A DNA stretch of 64,000 bases from Gigantopelta aegis. Lineage: Eukaryota; Mollusca; Gastropoda; Neomphalida; Peltospiridae. Below are positions 36,141 through 47,040 of this stretch, one piece after another. Every line of letters begins with the position of its first letter. Position 1 is the stretch's first letter. The position numbers and the translations under genes are program-made. Under the pieces are notes generated by a model, which did no database searches, was not told where the DNA came from, and was given only the letters and a program-made list of their open reading frames with translations. Location of the stretch: NCBI RefSeq assembly GCF_016097555.1, contig NC_054699.1:8640789-8704788 (forward strand). The letters are read 5' to 3'.

Positions 36141-37130
36141 AACCAGCGTCGTTGACTTCTCGTTCAATTAATCGGAAACTGTAGAGAAACTGCCAACAAT
36201 GGGACAGTGCGCCTTTAAATCGTTGTCAGGGTTACTGGGTGTAGGCTCGTTTACTTACGTGTCGATCGCAACTAGCTGGCACTGGAAATTTTTGCCGAGT
36301 GATCTCGAGCAGGTAGTTAACTAAAGCGATGGGTTTTTAACAGGGAACAGACTAGCACGCTCTGTTATAAAACAGGAATCTGGTACTGAATGCGACTCTA
36401 TTTGTACACAGCGTATTTATAAGAACATTAAATTTTTTTAATTCCCAAACTGTTTATACAAATTACACACATAGAACACTGGGGTAGCCTGGATTTTTTA
36501 TTGGGGGTGGGGTGAGGGATCTATTGGCAACCTACACTATGTGTGTATCTACGATTTTATAAAAGTCAATACATCGTCCTTCGTGATACCCCCCCCCCCC
36601 CCCCCCCCCTCCCGCTACCTCACTGACTTAGGATCGATTAATTATGAATTAATTTCTTAAGGAATAAATGTAAAAATAGCAAAATAATGCACATAATGCA
36701 AACTTGTAACAAATAAAGTTTGTTTTGTTTAACGACACCACTCACTTGCAGGAAGACAAAACTTTATTTACACTCGGGGCGTTGCACAACGGCATAGGAG
36801 GAATATATATATATATAAACATTTTGTGTTATACACGTGACAATATGGCAGTAAATACATTAATTACAATACATACACACACACACACATAGAATCACTC
36901 ATATCAATATATTATGTAATAATACATATATTTAATACAGATATACGGGTATCCATGTACTTATAAACGAATAGTTTGTTAAACGTATATATGGTGCAAT
37001 ATATATTGTAATATTTTATTAAATATTTTTGGTTTTGATGGTGTTTGTAGTCAAGAGCGTTTGAATTCATTATTTATTATATTTACGAAACATGCTAATT
37101 TCTTTGGGATACTAATTCGTTTATTCGCCA
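36141..37130. other. No gene recognised; SINE scrap and simple repeats
   Basis: A C run lies at 36590-36609, a 30-base SINE tail scrap at 36714-36743 ('gtttgttttgtttaacgacaccac' type), and (TA)n and (CA)n at 36809-36890. The rest is AT-rich. Confidence 0.6.
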
Positions 37131-37421
37131 TCAGTTCTCTAAATTTATAAGTACTTGGTCGCGTACAATAATATGGGTGTAGAAACTGGACTCTTGAATT
37201 GTGAAAAAAAGGCAAATGAAAAGATAATGGAACTCATCGCCAATGTCCATTACATTACATAATGTATAAATTCTATCTTCTATGAGTATGTTATTCCAGC
37301 GTCCAGTTTCAACGGGTAGGTAATGGTTAGACGTTCTAAATGTTGTCCACAGTTTTTCTGGTAGTTTATTAATATAGCTTTCGAAAAACAGTTGTTCTTT
37401 GTATAATCGGTAAGTGTTGCC
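37131..37421 (-). pseudogene. LINE reverse-transcriptase C-terminal fragment
   Basis: A 96-codon minus-strand frame from 37421 to a TGA at 37133-37131 reads GNTYRLYKEQLFFESYINKL, then FRTSNHYLPVETGRW and IYTLCNVMDIGDEFHYLFIC. The 'FRTGNH-LP-E-GR' and 'C-LC---IGDEFHYLF-C' pattern is the zinc-knuckle region that closes many invertebrate LINE ORF2 proteins. It differs from the L1/Tx1-like ORF2 at 13.7 kb, so it is a second LINE lineage. Only the 3' end is present and codons beyond it contain stops. Confidence 0.8.
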
Positions 37422-37515
37422 TCTCCATGATTAGCACTTTAAGACGTAAATTCATTATATAACATTTAGTGAAATATCTTAAAATATCAGTGAAATAAAA
37501 GTGTTAGCAGTCACT

Positions 37516-37582
37516 CAGTGACGATAACACATTTTAGAGTGAAAATTTCACTGTTTCACTCTAAAATGTGTTATCTTCACTG
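37516..37582. repeat. Perfect-arm hairpin, about 30-bp arms
   Basis: 'cagtgacgataacacatttt' pairs with 'aaaatgtgttatcttcactg' and 'agagtgaaa' with 'tttcactct', leaving a tiny loop ('attcactg'). Only one or two mismatches. Confidence 0.85.
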
Positions 37583-37663
37583 TAAGAAAGTCGGAACTAT
37601 TTTGCTGCTGGCATTTTAAAAATAAAGGTAAATTGCGAAACGTTATATAATGAATAGAACATT

Positions 37664-37802
37664 CATGTTTTTTGTCAAATATGATTTATATCTCATCTCG
37701 TGAAGTTTGCAATCATATCATTACGTCGCACAAGCGCGACTCGTGAGATATGACTGCAAACTTCACTCAATGAGACATAAATCATATTTGACAAAAAACA
37801 TG
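37664..37802. repeat. Long inverted repeat, about 58-bp arms
   Basis: 'catgttttttgtcaaatatg' at the left pairs exactly with 'catatttgacaaaaaacatg' at the right, and 'gtgaagtttgca' with 'tgcaaacttcac'. The loop carries 'tcgcacaagcgcgac'. A short antisense frame here is incidental. Confidence 0.85.
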
Positions 37803-38749
37803 AAATGTCCTCTATGTATCTAAAATAAAGGAGTGGTGATAACTTTGAGTAAATTCGGCCGACTGTCTGGCACCTCACTCCCCTGCCCCGCCATGTGATT
37901 ACTCTCTGTGAAGTGGTACTAACAGTGTTATGTACACTCCTCTAATATCTTATTTAATTGCTTCTGAATAAACGAGTTAAACATTCGGTCAAATCCAATT
38001 TCCAATTCTAAATTTGACATCAGACCTTTCAAACTGCAAAGTGGAACAATGCTCACTATACGACACAATCCAATTTTTACACTGACAGAAAGACGTCTCG
38101 TTCGATAAGTGTGACGGAGTTTGTTAATTTGTGATTTTAGACAACAGGGAAGGTCGTTAATGGATATGTCAGTGACCTCGTATTAAGCGATAGACGCACA
38201 GCGACTTTGCATTGAAAACTGACCTACATGTGCAATGGTTAAACGATTAGTATAGGTAGTACTAAACCAAATAACTTCCGGTTGGTTCAAAGTTCGAGGT
38301 GCACCCAACGTTTGATAGAACATTTAGCACCACAGGTCCTGTGAAAAGTGATCAATGTGAGTGTGTTTGTTGTAAAATAAAATCTGAGCAACAAATGTTG
38401 CAATCTAGTACCAGTGTGTTAAGTAGCCTTGTTTGACACATGTGTGGTGTACTGTAAACTGTTTTTATTAACATGTGCGGAACTAGTGTAGTCATAGATG
38501 ATACCGGTTACCTCTAAAATGAGCAGCTTCGCCCTCAATGTTTCCTGATTCACTTTAAGAGTGAATGGTGGTAGTATTTATATCCGTGGTGTATATGTCG
38601 ACTAATACGCTGCAGGTAGGAGTTTTAGTCACATGTTACTATTGTCGTCTATGGGATTTCATTTGGTGGCATACACCCTATTATGTTGCTGACCTTAGTT
38701 ATTAGTATCGACTGTTACAGCTTTTGTACTGCTACGATAAAGACAAAGT
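37803..38749. other. No gene recognised
   Basis: About 950 bases of non-repetitive, non-coding sequence. Confidence 0.5.
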
Positions 38750-38990
38750 TGAAGTTAAAGTTTTTTTTTTTTTTAACGTCACCGCTAGAGCACATTCATT
38801 TATTAATCATCATCTGTTGCTTGTCAAACGTGGTAATTTTGACATATATTTTTAGAGAAGAAACCCGTTACATTTTTTCCATTAGTAGCAGGGGATCTTT
38901 TATATGCACCATCCAACAGACGGGATAGCACATACCACGGCCTTTGAAATACCAGTCGTGGTGTACTGGCTGGAACGAGAAATAGCCCAA
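38750..38990 (-). mobile_element. SINE, head missing
   Basis: Minus-strand copy from a T run and 'taacgtcaccgctagagcac' to 'ggctggaacgagaaatagcccaa'. The tRNA head is replaced by 'gcagagagagaatgggag'. Confidence 0.85.
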
Positions 38991-39440
38991 GCAGAGAGAG
39001 AATGGGAGAGAGCAACAACATAGACTTAATCTTATATGCTTTTTTACACGCCCCAAATACTAGAGGCATGGTGTTTATTTTAAAACACGTTTTAATCTTT
39101 ATACAAATAATTTTCGAACTGAATAGAGAGCAGCTGTTAAAACACGACAGCAACTTGTTCACACTGCCTACCAGGTACGTGACAGAAGCTTCATTTGAAA
39201 ATGTTATGCAAGACCGGTGACACCAGGGACTTGAAGTGGACATTGACGGTACAGCTATCGCCAAACACATTCGATGATTATACATCTAGGTTGATATTCT
39301 AGATAAAAATGCAGTTCACAGATTATGTTTGAAATTATCTTTTATATGTACAAAGTCGAGCCCGCCTCAAGGCAAATAAACACAAGGAAAAGGTGTACCT
39401 TGAATTGCTGTGTAACAAGAAACAAGTGTTCACTGCATTA
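38991..39440. other. No gene recognised
   Basis: Frames here (38824-39285 antisense, 39002-39220) span a SINE and have no domains. Confidence 0.5.
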
Positions 39441-39817
39441 TTAAAGGGACATTCCTGAGTTTGCTGCAATTTGTAAGATGTTATCGACTAACAGAGACTT
39501 TTTAACGAATGTAATTACATATCAAATATATTTTTCTGCATAAAACATTAGTGGCTGTATATTAAACGTGTTTCTGATCGTTCCAATATTTGTACTGGGT
39601 TAAATTTCATTTTATTTCCTAAAATATAATTTTTTCGTATGTATGAAATTATTTGATGACAAAATCCAGTTTGGGATTCTTACAAATATTAAGACGACCA
39701 GAAACACATTGAATATTCTAAACAAGAAAACATATTTAATATGCAAGTTTAATCGTAGCAATATATGATTAGTCGGAAACATCTTACACTATAGCAAACT
39801 CAGGAATGTCCCTTTAA
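39441..39817. mobile_element. TTAA-flanked fold-back MITE, copy 3
   Basis: The body 39445-39813 is bounded by TTAA. Termini AGGGACATTCCTGAGTTTGC match copies 1 and 2; the internal 'gtgtttctgatcgttccaat' is the same as copy 1 with a few changes. Confidence 0.9.
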
Positions 39818-42014
39818 GTGTAAGAGTAGCTATCGAAATGTTTGATGATAGTTATAGAGAAGACATAGTGTGACCAGAGGCTGCTAATATAAAGTATTCG
39901 TCACCATGTACACACGAGAAAACACACACGTGCATATTTCTTCAAGCTGTTGATGCAACAAAGCATTACAAAAGAATACAGATTAGAACATTAGACACAC
40001 TCGCCAGCAGAATGAGATATGCATTGCTTTTATAACAGAAAGTCCTATACAAATTTGTACCTCGATGCAATTGCTATTGCATTATCACTGAACAATGCCA
40101 AATGCAGTGCATGGTCAGTATGTCTTGCTCTGACTAGTTGTGCGCTGTGTGCAATCTCAAACTGTTGAGCAACAGATAGTTTGAACAATGTACTAACATC
40201 AATATCACCAAGGAAGAGCAGAGGGTATTGTAAGCAGAGCCAAAAAGGTTGTGGTCACACAAAAGGCAGAGGAATAGAAAATAATTCATCAACACAGGAT
40301 GCACTAGTCCAACGTCTTGTTCTTGGTGTGGGGTACCAAGCAGACTTTGGCATTGTTGAAAAGAAGGACTGTTGAGTGGAATGGTGAAATGGACGAGATT
40401 AACAAGCTGCATAGGACAGTGCAGATACATACAAACACAGTAACACACAAACCTGCAAGTCTGGTGGGTGTCGTCATGAACAGGAAATGGGCCTGATACC
40501 GACATTCACACAAGGTCTGCTAAATAAAATGTAATATTGGAATCATTAATCAATAATCGTATTTGAAAGAGTCTTACTGAACTAATTTTAAATTACCTTT
40601 TTTATTTATAACAGATTACTACAGATTAATCGATCCCGTATATAATCTACATAATTACATTTAACTCGATAATACCAAATTTGTAATGTGATGGCACTCA
40701 GTGCAAACTGTCACTTCCCCAAGAATCCATGGTAAAAGTAAAGAAAACACTGCTTCAAGTATTCACCAAATCAGCAGCCGAGTCTTTGTCTTCAAAGATT
40801 TATTGGAAAAACAATTAGCGCAAAATATATACCCGAAAAACTGAAGTGAGCTGTTAGTCAACCTCTATAGATTTTGGAATAAAATTAATACATTTTACTG
40901 GTAAATGAATTATTTTATTGTATTGTTTTATGTAGTGTAAGGTATATTCTTCATATTTTAAAAGAACAATTAATTAATAAAAAAAATTGGTGGGGAGCCA
41001 CCATTAACAACTTTGATAAAACCTTCTTAAGACTTTATATAAATGTCATCTGAGGTCAATGTTCTAATTATGTCTTTAACTGATTCATAAAAAAAAGAAG
41101 TTAACCATAAAATGACAATACAATATTATTTAGGGTTATTTTGATCATGTTTTTATATAGGGAAATTGCCAGGTTATATTGAGAATGCCTCCAATCTTAA
41201 AATTAATCTTTATGATGTGTAGTATGTTTGTGCCAAGTTTCATGTTTTGTTTAGGTTTTTTTTATCAAAATGGGCACAATTCATTCATATATCCTCTGGA
41301 CTACAACAACAAAAACTAAATTAAATAACAACAACAACAAAATAATAATAATAAAAGCCAAACAAACAAATGATCATGATTCAATGTACTGTATTTGCAT
41401 TGGATTTCTTTGATGTTAAAAACTAGTAAAAGATATTTCACGTCATAATATGCCAAATGTGTTACGCATGGCGGTCATCTTGGATGTTTTTTCAGTTTGT
41501 GGGCGCCAGGGGAAATATCCAGCTTGGCAGTATAATCTTTAATCATTTAGAACATGTTAAACATTATGTATGCCAATTTTGGTGCTCTCACCACAAGTCA
41601 CAATTTGTTTCACGTATCTGCTCCACTATTTAGTACACGTTTTGTGTGCTAGCTTACATATATAGTTTGGTCTGTCTTAGCTAGCTGTTTGCTTGAGGTA
41701 TTTTAACTGGGGGATTCCCCTAGGGTTCAAATATGCTAACCGTGAGCACGAATAATAGTAATCTCTTTTAAAAAAACCCACCCCTTTAATATGTTATTTC
41801 GTCCCCAATATGTGTATAACTAGAACGTATTTATAGATTATAATTATGATACATATTCATCATTTCACATGTCGTAAACTCTGTGGACGACTCGTTTACG
41901 TGTATTGCAGTATTGGAACTTTTTAAAATTATATCTATATTTGATGCGTCTATTGATTTAATATTTAATTTTGTGGTATGCATTTCATGATTTCAACTCT
42001 CTCCTTGCCGGCCA
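39818..42014. other. No gene recognised; left part of duplicated block B
   Basis: AT-rich non-coding DNA. The 123-codon antisense frame at 40134-40505 has no domain. From about 40500 the sequence is the better-quality counterpart of 47041-48054. A short (AAC)n/(AAT)n lies at about 41325-41355. Confidence 0.6.
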
Positions 42015-42683
42015 GTAACATTGGTGGGGTTAACTGACATACCGAGATAGCTGATAACGGACGTGATGTTAACTGATTCATTATGGCTGGGTGGGGTTAA
42101 CCGACATACCGAGATAGCTGATAACGGACGTCGTGTTAACTGATTCATTATGTCTGGGTGGCGTTAACGGACATACCGAGATAGCTGATAATGGACGTGG
42201 TGTTAACTCATTCATTTTGGCTGGGTGGGGTTAACTGACAAACCGAGATAGCTGATAACGGACGTGATGTTAACTGATTCATTATGGCTGGGTGGGGTTA
42301 ACTGACAAACCGAGATAGCTGATAACGGACGTGACGTTACTGATTCATTATGGCTGGGTGGGGTTAACCGTCATACCGAGATAGCTGATAACGGACGTGG
42401 TGTTAACTGATTCATTATGACTGGGTGGGGTTAACCGACATACCGAGATAGCTGATAACGGACGTGGTGTTAACTGATTCATTATGACTGGGTGGGGTTA
42501 ACTGACATACCGAGATAGCTGATAACGGACGTGATGTTAACTGATTCATTATGGCTAGGTGGGGTTAACTGACAAACCGAGATAGCTGATAACGGACGTG
42601 ACGTTACTGATTCATTATGGCTGGGTGGGGTTAACCGACATACCGAGATAGCTGATAACTGACGTGATGTTAACTGATTCATT
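42015..42683 (+). repeat. 67-bp minisatellite reaching a RING start codon
   Basis: Ten units; 'gataacgg' or 'gataatgg' recurs at 42053, 42120 and 42187, an exact 67-bp period. Each unit contains 'gttaactgattcattatggc', and the last one runs straight into the ATG of the RING fragment at 42684. The start-codon context has therefore been copied in every unit. A second copy of the array is at 48055-48559. Confidence 0.92.
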
Positions 42684-42788
42684 ATGGCTTCCAGCGCTGT
42701 TATACTGGAAATAAAAGACGACTTTTCTACCTGCGATATATGTTTGGAGTAATTTAATGATGACAATAGACGTCCGCAAATCCTTCTG
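42684..42788 (+). pseudogene. TRIM RING-finger N-terminus, broken (copy B)
   Basis: ATG 42684 opens MASSAVILEIKDDFSTCDIC LE, then a TAA where Glu is expected (codon 23), then FNDDN and RRPQILL. This aligns with the intact RING of the exon at 57631 (LLEVKDKFIQCDICFEYF, NNEDKTPRILP), including the first C-x2-C pair (Cys17, Cys20). After codon 35 the RING is replaced by a 21-bp tandem array. The lost part includes the remaining zinc ligands. Plus strand, opposite to the SPRY-like exon downstream, so they are not one gene. Confidence 0.85.
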
Positions 42789-43830
42789 ATCCTATCCAGA
42801 CGTCAAGCAATCCTACCTAGACGTCCGATAATCCTACCCAGACGTCCGATAATCCTACCCAGATGTTCGATAACGTCCGACAATCCTATCCAGACGTCAT
42901 ATAATCCTACCCAGACGACAAATAATCCTATCCAGACGTCCGGTAACGTCCTATAATCCTACCCAGACGCCCGATAACGTCTTATAATGCTACCCAGATG
43001 TCCGGTAACGTCCTATAATCCCATCCAGATGTCCTATAATCTTATCCAGACGACAAATAATTTTACCCATCCGACCGATAATCCTATCCAGACGACCAAT
43101 AATCCTATCCAGTCGTTCTGTAATCCTATAGTCCGCAAATCCTTCTGATCCTATCCAGACGTCAAACAATCCTACCCAGACGTCCGGTAACATCCGATAA
43201 TCCTACCCAGACATCCGGTAACGTCCTATAATCCTACCCAAACGTCAGGTAACGTCCTATAATGCTACCAAGATGTCCGGTAACGTCCTATAATCCTACC
43301 CAGATGTCCTATAATCCTATCCAGACGTCCGATAATCTACCCAGACGTCCAATAATCCTATCCAGATGACCAGTTTTCCTATCCAGATGTCCGATAATCT
43401 TATCCAGACGACCGATAATCCTATCTAGACGTTCTATAATCCTACCCACATGACCGATAATCCTATCCAGACGACCGATAATCTTATCCAGACGTTCTAT
43501 AATTCTATCCACACGACCGGTAATCCTATCCAGACATCCTATAATCCTATCCACACGACCGATAATCCTATCCACACGACCGATAATCATATGCAGACGT
43601 CCTATAATCCTACCCAGACGTCCGATAATCGTATGCAGACGTCCTATAATCGTACCTAGTCGTCAAATAGTCCTGTCCGGACGTCCTATAATCCTACACG
43701 GACGTCCTATAATCCTACCCATACGCCAAATAATCATATTCAAACGTCCTACAATCCTACCCAGACATCCTATAATCCTACCCAGACGTTCGATAATACT
43801 ATGTAGACGTCCGATTATCCAATCCAGACA
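42768..43830 (+). repeat. 21-bp minisatellite grown from a RING heptad
   Basis: About fifty imperfect units of AGACGTCCGATAATCCTACC plus one base, with variants (CCTATCC, GACGACC, TTCTATAA). The first units are in the RING frame: RRPQILL, then RRQAILP, RRPIILP, RRPIILP. The unit is seven codons of the RING itself. Because 21 is a multiple of three, long frames exist on both strands (RLDRIIG heptads on the minus strand, for example 43309-43590); these are by-products. The array ends by cutting into a SINE at about 43829. Confidence 0.93.
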
Positions 43831-44020
43831 ACACATACCACAACCCTTGATATACCAGTCGTGAGGCACTGGTTCGGACGGGAAAAATTCATTCCACTCA
43901 TTCGATCCTTTGAGCCAAGCATCTTGGGCGAGTGCTCTATCTAGTGACTGTTAAAAAGTTTATATTGTTTAACAACGCCACTACAGCACATTGATTTATT
44001 AATCATCGACTGCTGGATGA
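43829..44020 (-). mobile_element. SINE fragments at the edge of the minisatellite (block B)
   Basis: 'acaacacataccacaaccct' to 'gggcgagtgctctatctagt' is the head half of the SINE found whole at 6678-6988. It is followed by the tail scrap 'gtttaacaacgccactacag'. Confidence 0.8.
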
Positions 44021-44059
44021 TTGTTGTTGAACTTGGTTGGGCGAGGGGTGCGGGGGTGA

Positions 44060-44312
44060 GGGTGTAGCTCAGTGGTAAAGCGCTCCCCTGATGCGCTGTC
44101 GGTGGGCCCATTTGGCTATTTCTCGTTCCAGCCACTGAACCACGGCTGGTATATGAAAGGTCGTGATACGTGTATGTGCTATTCTATCTGTGGTATCCCT
44201 TGCTACTAACTGAAAAATATAGTGGGTTTCCTCTCTAAGATTATATGTCGATGATTAGTAGATCAATATGCTCTAGTGGTGTGGTTAAACACACAAACTT
44301 TAATTTTACTTT
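44060..44312 (+). mobile_element. tRNA-derived SINE (block B copy of 7086-7370)
   Basis: Box A TGTAGCTCAGTGGTAAAGCG. It differs from copy A at many sites ('ctggtatatgaaaggtcgtg') and lacks part of the tail, so B is the most diverged block. Confidence 0.85.
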
Positions 44313-44658
44313 CTGACTGGCCCAGATGTATATTTGTAAACTCAAACTGAAGTTTATCTACACACAGTGAATTGTCCTGGTTACAATGTAAACACTTTTG
44401 TTTTCGTTCTTCTAACTTGTTTGTTTAGTACCGTATTTAGAATTAGCTTTTCTCTATCTTGTCAGTCAACATAAACAAATCCAAAACGCCTTCATTAAAT
44501 GTACTAGTATTTGTTTTTGTCTTAATCTAAATTAAACGATTGTGTAATTCTGACAGATAGTAGTAGTTCATAATCCATGTCATGTACACGATATTGTGAG
44601 CCTGTATGTTTACATGAGACTGTCTGTACAGTGTGTACTTTACCCACAACAAACAAAT

Positions 44659-45075
44659 AATAACGATCTAAAGTTTGTTTTATTTAACGACGCCACTAGA
44701 GCACATTGATTTTTAATCTTATCATCGGCTATTGGACGTCAAACATATGGTCATTCTGACACTGTTTTTAGAGGAAACCCGCTGTCGCCACATAGGCTAC
44801 TCTTCTTTACGACAGGCAGCAAGGGATCTTTTATTTGCGCTTCCCACAGGCAGGATAGCACAAACCATGGCCTTTGTTCAACCAGTTATGGATCACTGGT
44901 TGGTGCAAGCGGTTTACACCTACCCATTGAGCCTTGCGGAGCACTCACTCAGGGTTTGGAGTCGGTATCTGGATTAAAAATCCCATGCCTCGACTGGGAT
45001 CCGAACCCAGTACCTACCAGCCTGTAGACCGATGGCCTGCCACAACGCCACCGAGGCCGGTGTGAATAACGATCT
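44659..45075 (-). mobile_element. Type 3 SINE with 11-bp target duplication
   Basis: The body 44670-45064 is flanked by AATAACGATCT at 44659-44669 and 45065-45075. The head, read on the minus strand, keeps tRNA-like pairing: GCCTCG against CGAGGC (acceptor-like) and CTGGG against CCCAG (T-arm) around box B GGTTCGGATCC. It is absent from block A, so the insertion followed the split. Confidence 0.92.
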
Positions 45076-45117
45076 TGTCACAATGTAAAACTGGAAGACT
45101 GATTACAGGGGAAGTAA

Positions 45118-45767
45118 TTACGGCTGGACTAAAGTCGACAGTAAATTCAACAACTCAGGGTCTACTGTGATATCTCTACCAGACGATATTTTCAGTCTGG
45201 TATCGTAACACGCAGGACAAACATCGAACACTGGTGTTAGTGGGCGTAACACGTCGATGTCTGAGATGGTGTGTATCAGTCTGCTGGTACTGACATCGAT
45301 GACGTGGAGACTGGCGTTGTTGATATCTAACAAAAAAACCACTTTCACAGACAGTTGTGTGTCACGTTTGGAGCTAGTCACAGGAACGTGAGACAGCTTA
45401 ACTCCACGTGAGAAGACACGCAGACACAGACTGCTGTGATCTTTACAGTGCACCACACCAACACCCCAGGCGTGTTCGTTATAGTAAATCATCCATGTAT
45501 CATCACAGTACTGTTCATGACAAAGAGCAAAGTATGTTACAGAATATCCTGGTTCCGCTGATTCGTTCACCTTACAGTGGACTTCCGTCTCCCAGAACGC
45601 GCATCGCGACACTGAGATTGGCGTCCTGGCTGTAGCTCCCCAAAGTGTGTTCAGTCTGGACGTCTCGTCATGACGAGAGTCACGTGATGCTGTGTTGACT
45701 AACTCACCTGATTCCGTGATGTGACATTTCTTCCTGTTGATTTTACCTCCAAACTCGACAGCCGGGA
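45118..45767 (-). CDS. SPRY-like terminal exon of a TRIM-family protein (copy B)
   Basis: Same architecture as 8001-8653: acceptor-like 'cacacag' before 45767, a split first codon, and an open frame to TAA at 45120-45118. It is one codon shorter than copies A and C and carries about twenty replacements (for example VVFLLDINNASLHVID for VGLLLDSNNASLHVID). There are no stops or shifts. Two intact, diverged versions suggest the exon was under constraint for at least part of its history. The family role would be target binding at the C-terminus of a TRIM protein; the SPRY assignment is by eye. Confidence 0.6.
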
Positions 45768-46530
45768 CTGTGTGAAAGAGAGTTTACGTGTCTATTACAT
45801 TATAACGTACACACACGTAATAATATCTTATTATCCACAATATACTGTAAAGGTCACTTGTTAGTTTGTCAGTTTATTATAATGTGCTATTTATAAACGA
45901 CACCTTCTTATATAAAGTAATAATAATAATAATTTTAGTGTTATATTGGTAGTGGCACGTGTCTGTCAATACATTGTATTAAACACTGTCAATGTACAAC
46001 CATGTTCACTGTTATTAGTGGACAGGAATACTACACTACACAGTAGGACGAATTTAAAACTAACTTAGGGGCCGTTCATAGTTTTCAACATTTTTATAAG
46101 TGTACAAAGAGTACGCTTTTGACACACACACACACACACACACCGTTAAAGTGTACATCCTCAAAATGAAAAATGTTGATCAACATTTTTCACCTACAAA
46201 AGAAGTGTACGCTGGCCCGTGGGGGGGGGGGGGGGGGGAGAGAGGTCGTCCGAACTCCCGACCCCCCCCCCCCAGCCTACGTCCCTGCACTGGCTGGAAC
46301 GAGAAATAGCCCATCGATAGTTTAAGGCAAGCGCTTTACCACTGAGATACGCTCTCCTCCACTGAGGGCTGTGACCCCACCCCCACCCCCATGAATTGTG
46401 ACCCCCTCCATTCCAGATATCTCTCCTGCGGGACTGTTCAGGTGCACTTGAAATTTGTACTAAATATTCTTCAATCATCTACATGAATAGATCTGAAATT
46501 TGAGCACCTCTGAATTCCAAATAGTTTTTA
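45768..46530. other. Flanking sequence of block B
   Basis: Same as 8654-9415: (TAA)n, a shorter (CA)n at 46122-46142, a longer G run at 46220-46238, and a SINE head remnant (minus strand) at 46274-46365. Confidence 0.7.
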
Positions 46531-46578
46531 AGAAATGGTCATTTTGCAAACTATGATAGATGTTAACTATTACGAAAA

Positions 46579-46777
46579 GGGGGTGAGACGTAGCCCAGTG
46601 GTAAAGCGTTCGCTTGATGCGCGGTCGGTTTGGAATCGATCACCGTCAGTGGGCCCACTGGGCTATTTGTCACTCAAACCAGTGCACCATGACTCGTACA
46701 TCAAAGGCCGTAGTATGTGCTATCCTGTCTATGGGATGGTGCACATGAAAGATCCCTTGCTGCTAATCGAATATTCG
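46579..46777 (+). mobile_element. SINE with 3' end missing (block B)
   Basis: Plus-strand head and middle ('gtagcccagtggtaaagcgt' to 'cccttgctgctaatcgaata'). The tail is absent. A matching copy is at 52433-52622. Confidence 0.87.
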
Positions 46778-47040
46778 TTAGATGTTTAGTTGTAAAGTTA
46801 CGTACATTACATTTTATCCGGACCTGTAGGTGTGAATATACTAAACAAAATATAGCCGATCTTTCCCATTTTTTTGTTCCGCATATCCCTTGAAACACGC
46901 AGTACTTTTCCGCCTGTCTCGTATTTACCAGTGTGGGTAGCTATTGCAGTGCAGTTGACTCCTGCGATAGTTCAAATACTAGTATGAAAGGCATATTGTC
47001 ACAGACCACTGACCTATTTAATGGTCTAACAAAGTATTAT
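46778..47040. other. End of block B and junction
   Basis: Matches 52623-52843 of block C up to 'actagtatgaaag' (46988). Beyond that is a short junction before the next copy begins. Confidence 0.7.

Noticed and set aside
40134..40505. 123-codon minus-strand open frame
   Set aside because: No domain, signal peptide, splice site or repeat-family match visible; composition is like its flanks.
43309..43590. Minus-strand frame with RLDRIIG heptads, resembling a designed coiled coil
   Set aside because: It is the complement of the 21-bp minisatellite, which is in register only because 21 is divisible by three; frame-breaking changes are common elsewhere in the array.
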